From Posidoniimonas corsicana (GTDB lineage Bacteria; Planctomycetota; Planctomycetia; Pirellulales; Lacipirellulaceae): a stretch of 64,000 nucleotides of DNA. Positions 44,829 through 52,107 of the stretch are shown here, in pieces. The position numbers were made by a program, and so were the translations under genes. Within the stretch, counting starts at the first letter, position 1. Each line of letters starts with the position of its first letter. The notes under the pieces were generated by a model. It searched no databases, had not been told where the DNA came from, and worked only from the letters and a program-made list of their open reading frames with translations. The stretch is from the NCBI RefSeq assembly GCF_007859765.1, contig NZ_SIHJ01000005.1, positions 1 through 64,000 of the forward strand, given 5' to 3'.

Positions 44829-46226
44829 CTAGCAGTTCGGCGCTGGGCTCCGGCTTCGTAGCGTAAGCCACGTCGCAACCCAGGGCAGCAGCACCGCAAT
44901 CGCTACCGGCTCGGGAACGGCGCCGCTGCTAGCCGACCCGGGCGTGAAGTCCTCCCAGCTGGCGCCCAGGTTGTCGCGCCACAGGGTGTAGTCGGCGGCG
45001 TCGACCATACCGTCGGCGTTGCCGTCGGCCCAGTTGTCGCCCGTAGCGCCGAACTGGTCGCGCCACAGAAGGTAGTCGTCTTGATCCACAACGCCCGAGC
45101 CGTCGTAGTCGCCGGGCAGCGAGACGAACGGGTTGCTGAACAGATCGCTGGTGAGGAAGGCCTCGTCGGTGAGGGTTTCCATGAAGGCGACCAGCGCGTC
45201 GATCTCTTGATCGGAGAAGTTGAACACGGTTGGCTCGCCGTTGGTCTTCAGGCGGTTGTCCAGGTACGGATTGTCCTGGATGCCGGTGCTGTAGAACTCC
45301 ACCACTTCTTCCAGCGTGGTGTGGCGGCCGTCGTGCATGAAGCGGCCCCGCACCGCCACGTTGCGGAGCGATTGGGTCTTGAACGTCCCGTTGCCGGCGC
45401 CCTCGTCCGCCGTGTTGTCGGCGTCCAAGCCGATATTGCGGGCGCGGTCGCCCACCTGGGCGTGCGTGGTGTGGCACTGACTGCACTGGCCGGCTCCGTG
45501 GAACAGCTCGGCGCCCTGCTGCTCGAGCGGGGTAAAGATCGACGCGTAGTCGGGGGCTTCTGGCGTGCCCGCCTCGACCGCCTGGTCGTATTTTGACTGG
45601 TACGAAACCATCGACCGCACGAACTGCCCCAGCGCCTTGGAGATGCGGTCGTTGGTGATCTGGGAATCGCCGAACGCCTGCTGGAAGAGCTTGGGGTAGT
45701 AGTCGGTGGCGGCCAGCTCGTCGCGGAGTTGGTCGAGGTCGGTGCCCATCTCGACCGGGTCCTGGATCGGCATCAGCACCTGCTCCTCAACCGAGGCGGC
45801 CCGCTCGTCCCAGAACATGCGGCCGTTAGCGTAGTAGGCGGCGTTCGACAGGGCCGTCGAGTGGCGGCCGGTCAGCCCGCCCTCGAACCCCTCGCTGAAC
45901 TGGTTCTCGTCGCCGAAGCCGGTCGCCTGCTGGTGGCACGAGGCGCAGCTTGTGCCGTCGTTGTGGGAGAGCCGCGGGTCGTAGAACAGCACCCGCCCGA
46001 GCGTGGCGCCAGGGTTGGTGATCGGGTTATCGACCGGCGTGTTGTCTGTGGCCGCGACCGGGCCCGACTTGAAGTGCTCCGGCAGGTCGGTCACCGCGTA
46101 GGCGACAAAGTCCTGGTACATCTCGGGCAACGCGGGCACGCCGCGGTCCGCGGCGTGGGCCGTAGCAAGGCTAAGCGACAGCGACAATGCGCAAGCGCGC
46201 ACCAACAGGCAGATGGTTCGTTGCAA
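44829..46226 (-). CDS. Di-haem cytochrome c peroxidase-like protein with dockerin-like and PEP-CTERM ends
   Basis: The 465-residue protein has a signal peptide (ICLLVRACALSLSLSLATA). The first part is a MauG/bacterial cytochrome c peroxidase fold with two haem motifs: CASCHQQATG near residue 94 and CSQCHTTHAQ near 248. LSNAAYYANGRMFWDERA and SLRNVAVRGRFMHDGRH mark the conserved parts. Around residues 370-420 stand two dockerin-like calcium loops, GDYDGSGVVDQDDYLLWRD and DGNADGMVDAADYTLWRD. A PEP-CTERM tail, AVPEPVAIAVLLPWVATWL and a short basic end, follows. The enzyme therefore seems to be anchored at the cell surface. A TTG at 46226 with GAGGA nearby is the best start; no ATG is close to the signal peptide. 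Confidence 0.85.
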   Translation of the reverse strand: MQRTICLLVRACALSLSLSLATAHAADRGVPALPEMYQDFVAYAVTDLPEHFKSGPVAATDNTPVDNPITNPGATLGRVLFYDPRLSHNDGTSCASCHQQATGFGDENQFSEGFEGGLTGRHSTALSNAAYYANGRMFWDERAASVEEQVLMPIQDPVEMGTDLDQLRDELAATDYYPKLFQQAFGDSQITNDRISKALGQFVRSMVSYQSKYDQAVEAGTPEAPDYASIFTPLEQQGAELFHGAGQCSQCHTTHAQVGDRARNIGLDADNTADEGAGNGTFKTQSLRNVAVRGRFMHDGRHTTLEEVVEFYSTGIQDNPYLDNRLKTNGEPTVFNFSDQEIDALVAFMETLTDEAFLTSDLFSNPFVSLPGDYDGSGVVDQDDYLLWRDQFGATGDNWADGNADGMVDAADYTLWRDNLGASWEDFTPGSASSGAVPEPVAIAVLLPWVATWLTLRSRSPAPNC

Positions 46227-46392
46227 GGCCTTCTTCCTCTGTTTCCCACGAGAGCGGCCGTCAGTGCTGTTCCTGCAATACCGACGAGCCGGCTAGATGA
46301 TACTCACACGGCGAACCAGTGTCGAATGTAAAGATTCTGTGAAGGACCGTGTGGGGCGGTCCCTCCGATGCATTGCCGCGGATGTGTTCCGC

Positions 46393-47478
46393 CTAGTCGG
46401 CGATACCAATCCGCTGCCGCCACCTCGGGTAGCTTCTCGCCAGCAGCCGGTCGGCGTACGGCCCCAGGTAGCTGTAGCCGAGGCGGCGTTCACGCTCGAT
46501 CGCGTTGTAGTCCTGCTTCACGACGCCGTCCCGGCCGACAAACATCGGCTCGTTGGTTTCGATGTCGTAGAAGCGGGCCCACAACGCCGGCGCCGAAGCG
46601 TCCTCCACCAGCACACGGTCGCGTCCGCCCGGCACGTCGGCGCCGCGGCGGTACTCGACGCGGACCCCCTCGACCTTCGAACGCTCGAACCAGTCGACCG
46701 CCGCCTCAACCGCGCGGACCACTTCTGGGCTCGGGTCGGGGATGCCCATCAGGAACTCCACCACGCCGACGCTCTCCTGGCCGCTGATCGAGGGGAGCTC
46801 GTACGAGCGCGCCTTGGCGGGCGCCAGCGTGTGCTCGTCGTGCTGCGCGCACCACGCGGTGAGCTTGCCGTCGACCTCGATCTGGGTCTGGAGGATCGCC
46901 TCAACGCCGCGTTGCACGGCGTCCGCGGCTCGGGCGCGGCGCTGGTCGTCGACAAAGGCCCAGTCGCCTTCGCCGTGGCTGGCGTCGCGGAGCGTGCGGA
47001 GCACGCCGACCATGGCGCCGTCGTTGTAGGTGATGTGGGTGTAGTAGCCCCGCCGCGGCGGGTGCATCATGGGCCAGCCGCCGCCCGGGTACTGGGCTTC
47101 TAGCAGGTAGTCGACGCCCCGCAGCGCAGCTTCGCGCAGCTCCTCTCGGCCGGTGGCGGCGTAGACGCGGGCCAGGTAGCGGATCTCAGTGTGCGTGGCG
47201 CCGTTGTCGATGATTGGCTGTCGTGAAGGCGCCTGCCGGCGAACCTCCTCCAGCGCCTCCGCGGAGAGGGGCCGCGCCTTGTCGATGTTCTTGGGCCAGC
47301 CCCCTGTGGGGTGCTGGTAGGCGAGCACGTTGCCCGCGATGCGGACCGCCTCTTTGCTGGCGTACCAGTCGTCCGGCTGGCGGAGCACACCACGCCACGA
47401 GACGGCCACTGCCGACGACGGCGCCACGGCGAACGACAATACGAGCGCGACGACGACCAGGAATCCCCAACGGGTCAC
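46393..47478 (-). CDS. pelA: Pectate lyase, polysaccharide lyase family 10
   Basis: The 361-residue protein has a signal peptide (GFLVVVALVLSFAVAPSSA) and a PL10 pectate lyase domain. Family text includes GWPKNIDKARPL at about residues 55-66, NGATHTEIRYLARVYAAT, AQYPGGGWPMMHPPRRGYY and the catalytic-side stretch APAKARSYELPSISGQES, followed by VVEFLMGIPDP. PL10 cleaves polygalacturonan by beta-elimination with calcium. The GTG at 47476-47478 was chosen because AGGAGG stands six bases before it and because it begins the signal peptide. The gene is between the peroxidase gene and a divergent PEP-CTERM gene. Confidence 0.9.
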   Translation of the reverse strand: MTRWGFLVVVALVLSFAVAPSSAVAVSWRGVLRQPDDWYASKEAVRIAGNVLAYQHPTGGWPKNIDKARPLSAEALEEVRRQAPSRQPIIDNGATHTEIRYLARVYAATGREELREAALRGVDYLLEAQYPGGGWPMMHPPRRGYYTHITYNDGAMVGVLRTLRDASHGEGDWAFVDDQRRARAADAVQRGVEAILQTQIEVDGKLTAWCAQHDEHTLAPAKARSYELPSISGQESVGVVEFLMGIPDPSPEVVRAVEAAVDWFERSKVEGVRVEYRRGADVPGGRDRVLVEDASAPALWARFYDIETNEPMFVGRDGVVKQDYNAIERERRLGYSYLGPYADRLLARSYPRWRQRIGIAD

Positions 47479-47852
47479 GACCGACCTCCTGAGCAAGATG
47501 AGCTGATGAGCAAACCCCGGTGATTCTACCCCGATCGCCCGGCGGGGGACCGCTGGCGCCACGCCAAAACTGGGGCGGAGACTTGTTTTGAGACACTGCG
47601 GGTGACCCCCAATTGCAACCCCGTATCCGGGTCTTGCAATCCCTCCGTTACAGCCTCAAAAACCGTCGACAAGCCGAGATCGGCCGTATTATCCTGGCTT
47701 CTGCCTTTTCTGTGTTGGCCCGGCGATGCTGCCCCGTTTACGTGGCGCCGCACGAGCCGCTTGTCAAAGTCTCTAAGCCGCGGTCGTGGAATAATGAGCT
47801 CCAACTTGGTTTGGCCGCGGCGTTGTCTGTTCTCTTGGGAGGTTACCTGCTA
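47479..47852. other. Intergenic strip with one inverted repeat
   Basis: The 374 bases between the pectate lyase start and the next gene hold no convincing frame. The perfect 7-bp inverted repeat ATTGCAA (47612-47618) and TTGCAAT (47634-47640), with an inner CCCG/CGGG stem, could be an operator or an RNA hairpin. A GGGAGG ribosome site stands at 47837-47842 before the PEP-CTERM gene. Confidence 0.45.
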
Positions 47853-48728
47853 ATGACTCGCTTCCTCACCCCTTTGGCGCTGTGCACCGCCATGGCCTTT
47901 GCGGCGTCCGCGTCGGCCGAGTTGCTGCTGTATGAGCCGTTTGGATACACCGCCGGCGCCGACCTGGTTGGACAGAACGGCGGCACAGGATTCACCGGAG
48001 CTTGGCGAGATGGCGCCGCTGGCGGTGGCATCATTCAAGCAGGCAGCCTGCCGGCTCCCGCCGGCGTTCCGACCGCGGGCGGCCACGCGATGCTTTCTGG
48101 CGCCGCGGGCACCTACCAGGTGTACCGCGACTTTACGAACATTGAGGGCGCCGACGGTGAGACCACCTGGATCAGCTGGATCGCCCAGCGGCAGGGTGAT
48201 TCGATCCCGACGCCGGACCCCACCTACGGTGACAACCCGTACCCGCGTGGCGTCAACGCCGGGTTCTTCAACACCGAGCACCCGACCCGTCCCGAGCGTG
48301 TCGGCATCGGCAACTCGTCCAACGCGACTGAGAACGAGTGGTCCATCATCCCCGAAGGCAGCGGCGGCCTCCGCGAAGGTTCTGGCGTGCCATGGGATGA
48401 GATGCACTGGGCCGTTATGCGGCTCGACCATCACGGTGACATCAACACCCCGGACGACGCCTACCTGTGGCTTGACCCCGATCCGAACGTCGAGCCCGAC
48501 ATCATGAACGCCCTCGCTTCGTCGGTCGGCGTCGTTGACTTCTCGGGTCTCGACTTCATCCGCCCGTTCGTCGGCAACGAGAGCAGCGGGCGTCCCGCTG
48601 GTCAGATGGTGATCGACGAGATCCGCGTCGGCACGACCTACGCCGACATGAGCGCCGTCCCCGAGCCGGCCGCTCTGTGCCTGGCCGGCCTGGCGGCCTG
48701 CGGCCTGGTTGGCCGTCGCCGCCGCTAG
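47853..48728 (+). CDS. PEP-CTERM protein with a ConA-like fold
   Basis: The 291-residue product has a signal peptide (RFLTPLALCTAMAFAASASA) and a body that starts LLLYEPFGYTAGADLVGQN and GTGFTGAWRDGAAGG, an opening I associate with planctomycete concanavalin/LamG-like surface proteins. It contains ETTWISWIAQRQGDSI and later DFIRPFVGNESSGRPAG, which suggest the beta-sandwich. It ends with AVPEPAALCLAGLAACGL and RRRR, a clean PEP-CTERM tail. The ATG at 47853 has GGGAGG ten bases before it. A strong terminator follows 33 bases after the stop. Ligand and role are unknown. Confidence 0.8.
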   Translation: MTRFLTPLALCTAMAFAASASAELLLYEPFGYTAGADLVGQNGGTGFTGAWRDGAAGGGIIQAGSLPAPAGVPTAGGHAMLSGAAGTYQVYRDFTNIEGADGETTWISWIAQRQGDSIPTPDPTYGDNPYPRGVNAGFFNTEHPTRPERVGIGNSSNATENEWSIIPEGSGGLREGSGVPWDEMHWAVMRLDHHGDINTPDDAYLWLDPDPNVEPDIMNALASSVGVVDFSGLDFIRPFVGNESSGRPAGQMVIDEIRVGTTYADMSAVPEPAALCLAGLAACGLVGRRRR

Positions 48729-48761
48729 TCCTCGCCAGCGAGGGATCGGCTAGTTGATAAG

Positions 48762-48794
48762 AGCCGGCGGTCCGAAAGGACCGCCGGCTTTTTT
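48762..48794 (+). terminator. Intrinsic terminator after the PEP-CTERM gene
   Basis: AGCCGGCGGTCC (48762-48773), a GAAA tetraloop and GGACCGCCGGCT (48778-48789) form a perfect 12-bp stem followed by six T residues. Confidence 0.9.
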
Positions 48795-48820
48795 CATGCG
48801 CTGCCGATCAGGCGCCACGG

Positions 48821-49951
48821 CTACTCGAACGGGCGGTCGATCGACTCGGACGGCCGCGACAGCCAGCGGGGGCCATCGGGCGTCACAACGAAGTGATCCT
48901 CCAGCCGCACGCCCAGCTCGCCGTAGACGCAGATCATCGGCTCGATGCTGGCGATCATCCCCTCTGCCAGCGGCGTCTGGTTGCCGCGGACCAGGTAGGG
49001 CGCCTCGTGGATGTCCATCCCCAGCCCGTGACCCGTGCGGTGCGGCAGGCCGGGCGTCTGGTAGCCTGGGCCGAGGCCATGCCGCTCGATCACCGCCCGG
49101 GCGGCCGCGTCGACCGCCTCGCACGGGGCGCCCGGCTGCGCTGCGGCAAATGCGGCGGCCTGAGCCTCGTGCTCGATCTCCCAGACCTCGCGGTGTCGCG
49201 CGGTCGGCTCGCCAAACACGTAGGTCCGCGTCAGGTCGGAGTGGTACCCCTCGAAGGTGCAGCCGGTGTCGACCAGCACGATCTGGCCCTCGCGCAGGCG
49301 TTGCTCGCCCTTGGGTCCGTGCGGGTACGCGGTCGATTCGCCGAAGGCCACGATCGCGAACGTGGAACCGTCGTCGGCGCCCGCGGCCCGGTGCTCGGCG
49401 TCCATCCAGCGGACAATCTCGGTGTTGGTCATCCCTTCATTGAGGCGTTCGCGCACTCGGCGGTGGATGTCGAGCGTGACGCCCATGGCGTGCTCAATAA
49501 TCGCAATCTCCGCCGCCGACTTCTGCATCCGGCAGCCGTCGACCACGGGCGCAGCGTCGGCCAGTTGGACGCCCGGCGCAGACGTGCGGAGCGCGTCCGT
49601 CATGAAGAACGGCGTCGTGCCCTCGACCGCCAGCCGCCCGGCGCCCTGCTCCTTCAGCAGCCCGGCGAGCAGCTCAAACGGGCTCTCGTGCTCCTCCCAC
49701 ACCTGCAGCGGGCCTTCGATCGAGATCAGCTCCCGCACCTTCGGCTCTTCGAACGCGGGCGCGACGTAGACCGGCTCGCCCTCCCGCGGGAGGAGCAAGC
49801 CGAGGAACCGTTCGCTCAGCCCCCACCCCACGCCGGTGAAATACCGCAGGCTCGTGCCCGCCGGCAGCAGCAGGGCGTCGAGGTCGTGCTCGACGAGCAG
49901 TCGCTGGGCCTTGGCCAGGCGCGACTGGTATTCGGCAGGAGCAATCGGCAT
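48821..49951 (-). CDS. M24 metallopeptidase (Xaa-Pro aminopeptidase/prolidase-like)
   Basis: The 376-residue cytosolic enzyme has the two-part M24 layout. The N-terminal creatinase-like half runs from SRLAKAQRLLVEHDLDALLL to about residue 150. The C-terminal pita-bread domain holds the five metal ligands: Asp in VLVDTGCTF, Asp in HSDLTRTYVF, His in PHRTGHGLGMD, Glu in IASIEPMI and Glu in GVRLEDHFVV. All are present, so it should be an active di-metal exopeptidase that acts on X-Pro bonds. ATG 49949-49951 is used; a TTG just before it adds one residue. It stands alone, downstream of the terminator on the opposite strand. Confidence 0.9.
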   Translation of the reverse strand: MPIAPAEYQSRLAKAQRLLVEHDLDALLLPAGTSLRYFTGVGWGLSERFLGLLLPREGEPVYVAPAFEEPKVRELISIEGPLQVWEEHESPFELLAGLLKEQGAGRLAVEGTTPFFMTDALRTSAPGVQLADAAPVVDGCRMQKSAAEIAIIEHAMGVTLDIHRRVRERLNEGMTNTEIVRWMDAEHRAAGADDGSTFAIVAFGESTAYPHGPKGEQRLREGQIVLVDTGCTFEGYHSDLTRTYVFGEPTARHREVWEIEHEAQAAAFAAAQPGAPCEAVDAAARAVIERHGLGPGYQTPGLPHRTGHGLGMDIHEAPYLVRGNQTPLAEGMIASIEPMICVYGELGVRLEDHFVVTPDGPRWLSRPSESIDRPFE

Positions 49952-50049
49952 CAAGCTGGCATCCTCAGAGTTGCACCAAGCACGGAAGGTTTGTCACTAC
50001 CGTCCTCCGCCGATCGCGATACGCCAAGTCCGCTACGGCCAAGAAGTGC

Positions 50050-51129
50050 CTACGGTTTCCTTCGGCCGAAACCTGCGGCGGCGACAAGTGTGCAAGCAAG
50101 CGCGGCAGCAGTTGGCTCAGGCGCCAGTTGCTTGACGGCGAAAGACGCCGAGAGGTTTGGCGTTCCAAACCCACTGCTCCAGACCAAAGTCAAATCATTC
50201 TCAAGGAATTCCAAGGGCAGCCCTGGCGGGACGATTCGACCCAGCGAATAGTCGTCGTCAATGATTACGCCAGACCCTGCATTCACGACTACGGAGACTC
50301 GGTAATCTGTGTCGACAGGAAACAGCCCCCCCGGAAGTGTAGCGTCCTCGAAGCGAAAAACCCCGCTTTGCGACTGCAGATCGATCAGTCCGACTGCGTT
50401 CCCATTCGGTACCAGCGTTACTTCACCTGAAAGGGAATCGTACTGGAATTCGACCTGTCCACTTGGGTCACGAGGATTGGTTGGTGGATTGGTTGGTGGA
50501 TTGGTTGGTGGATTGGTTGGTGGATTGGTTGGTGGATCGGTTGGTGGATCGGTTGGTGGATCGGTTGGTGGATCGGTTGGTGGATCGGTTGGTGGATCGG
50601 TTGGTGGATCGGTTGGTGGATCGTAGGGTGTATTGGGATCACTGCTGTAGTAAACTAGATCTGGAACGGTCTCCCGATAGGTAAAGACCGAGTCGTACTG
50701 CTCAGGGGTCGCGTATATCAAGTCGGCGGGCCGGGTGGGTGTGCCGAAGCCGCCGGTCCAGTGCAGTTTCAGGTCATTGAGCAACCAGTCCTCCGACAGC
50801 CCAGCATCCAGGACCGCCCCGAACGAATAGCTCATATCCAGATAGAACCCGGTTGCAGGGTTCGTAACGACCCCGATATGCTTCGCACTAGCCGTCGGGA
50901 ACAGTCCTGGAGGAAGCCGTGCGACGTCTGGCGCCAACGACCGACTTTCTGACTTAACGTAGATCAGACCGACATGATTGCCGTCGGTCTCAATCCCGAG
51001 TTCCCCGGTCGCGGAGTTGTAGACGTATGAGAGCAGGCCGTCGTTGAACGCGCCTGGGATTGTTACGCCTCGCACGCTCTGGGAACCAAGACCTAAGAGA
51101 ACCAGCCAAGCAACACAGAATCGCACCAT
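50050..51129 (-). CDS. PEP-CTERM protein with two homologous domains joined by a PPT(D/N) repeat linker
   Basis: The 359-residue product has a signal peptide (FCVAWLVLLGLGSQSVRG). The first domain, about residues 27-150, includes YNSATGELGIETDGNHVGLI and LPPGLFPTASAKHIGVV. The second, about 220-335, includes YDSLSGEVTLVPNGNAVGLI and LPGGLFPVDTDYRVSVV. The two halves are clearly homologous; DWLLNDLKLHWTGGFGTP and EFLENDLTLVWSSGFGTP also match. They are joined by a linker of 12 tandem PPT(D/N) tetrapeptides coded by 12-bp repeats. It ends with LAPEPTAAALACTLVAAAGF and a basic GRRKP end. The ATG at 51127-51129 begins the signal peptide. The function is unknown. Confidence 0.8.
   Translation of the reverse strand: MVRFCVAWLVLLGLGSQSVRGVTIPGAFNDGLLSYVYNSATGELGIETDGNHVGLIYVKSESRSLAPDVARLPPGLFPTASAKHIGVVTNPATGFYLDMSYSFGAVLDAGLSEDWLLNDLKLHWTGGFGTPTRPADLIYATPEQYDSVFTYRETVPDLVYYSSDPNTPYDPPTDPPTDPPTDPPTDPPTDPPTDPPTDPPTNPPTNPPTNPPTNPPTNPRDPSGQVEFQYDSLSGEVTLVPNGNAVGLIDLQSQSGVFRFEDATLPGGLFPVDTDYRVSVVVNAGSGVIIDDDYSLGRIVPPGLPLEFLENDLTLVWSSGFGTPNLSASFAVKQLAPEPTAAALACTLVAAAGFGRRKP
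50479..50622. repeat. Twelve tandem 12-bp repeats (minisatellite) inside a PEP-CTERM gene
   Basis: The unit GGTTGGTGGAT(T/C) is repeated exactly 12 times without an indel. Units 1-4 end in T (Asn codon on the coding strand) and units 5-12 end in C (Asp codon), with one clean switch at 50526/50527. It codes the PPTN and PPTD tetrapeptides of the linker. Confidence 0.9.
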
Positions 51130-51267
51130 GGCGTGACTCCACGAAACTACCTGCCAATAACCCGGGTGGGGAAACCGCATGCTAGCCCGCCCAGCGGAAC
51201 TACGCAACCTTCTGGCCTATTGCCCCACCGCGAACTGAGTCCAGGCCGACAAGCGGCAAGGCGGAGT

Positions 51268-52038
51268 TCACTCGGCTCCGGCCGCCACTGGCTCCATCGC
51301 CGATTCGTCCTCTACTTCGGCTTCGGCGCCGGGGGCTTCTTGATCCTCCGACTCTTTCAGCCGCAGGATCAGTTTGTCGCCTTCAACGCGGATGCTCTCG
51401 AACTTGCGGATCTTCTCCGCCACTTCAGGCTCGTCAAGCAGGTCCTTGGCCAGGTTCTCTTTGGCCAGGGCGTCGATGAACTGCTGCGGCAGAGGCTGCC
51501 CGTTCACCTCGCCCGCCTTGAGGGTGACGATCGGGATGCCGCCCTCGTAGCTGGCGTCGAGGGTCACCTTGGCGTTCAGGAACCGGCCCGCGCCCATGGG
51601 CACCTCGTCGAGCGGGATGCTGACGTCGCCCGTGATCTCGCCGTTCTCAATCGTCACGTAGACGCGGCCTTTGAGGTCCTCGTTGCCGGCGATCAGGGCG
51701 TTGATGTCGTCTGAGGTGAGCACCAGCTCGTTCTCGGCGGCCGGCGCGTCGTTCTCGACCGCCTGCTGCAGGCTGTCGACCCGGGCCTGGATCTCGGCGA
51801 TCTCTTCCTCGCTAGCCTCGGACACGGGGATATCCACCGGCTCGGTCGACGTGTACTTGTCCACCTGGCCCTTCAGGAAGAAGTAGCCCCCCACGCCGCC
51901 CCCCACCAGGAGCAACAGCATCAGCACAAATCCGATTCCGGCAATCAGGCAGCCGTAGAACAGGCAACCCTTGGGCTTCTTCTCCGGCTGGGTTTCGGGC
52001 GAGTCGTAAGCGTTGGGGTTGTCGGTGGGCATCGACAT
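51268..52038 (-). CDS. Single-pass membrane protein with an extracytoplasmic domain, unknown function
   Basis: The 256-residue product has a short cytoplasmic N-terminus (MSMPTDNPNAYDSPETQPEK), one Cys-flanked membrane helix (GCLFYGCLIAGIGFVLMLLL, about residues 24-50) and a roughly 200-residue outer domain. The outer part has an acidic helical section (EASEEEIAEIQARVDSLQQ) and a beta-rich section with RVYVTIENGEITGDVSIPLD and FESIRVEGDKLILRLKE. The pattern is typical of planctomycete proteins of unknown function with a lipid-like beta fold. The tail is acidic. The ATG at 52036-52038 was chosen; a second ATG two codons on is equally possible. It follows the TPR-SHD1 gene at 52108 on the same strand, 69 bases downstream. 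Confidence 0.7.
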   Translation of the reverse strand: MSMPTDNPNAYDSPETQPEKKPKGCLFYGCLIAGIGFVLMLLLLVGGGVGGYFFLKGQVDKYTSTEPVDIPVSEASEEEIAEIQARVDSLQQAVENDAPAAENELVLTSDDINALIAGNEDLKGRVYVTIENGEITGDVSIPLDEVPMGAGRFLNAKVTLDASYEGGIPIVTLKAGEVNGQPLPQQFIDALAKENLAKDLLDEPEVAEKIRKFESIRVEGDKLILRLKESEDQEAPGAEAEVEDESAMEPVAAGAE

Positions 52039-52107
52039 GGCGGATCTCCGGGGCGAATTGCGGGCCAACCAAGACTCGGCGGCGACACGCTGCGGCAATG
52101 GATCTAG

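Noticed and set aside
50479-50622. CRISPR-like array
   Set aside because: The repeats are 12 bp without spacers and code for a PPT(D/N) linker, so this is a coding minisatellite.
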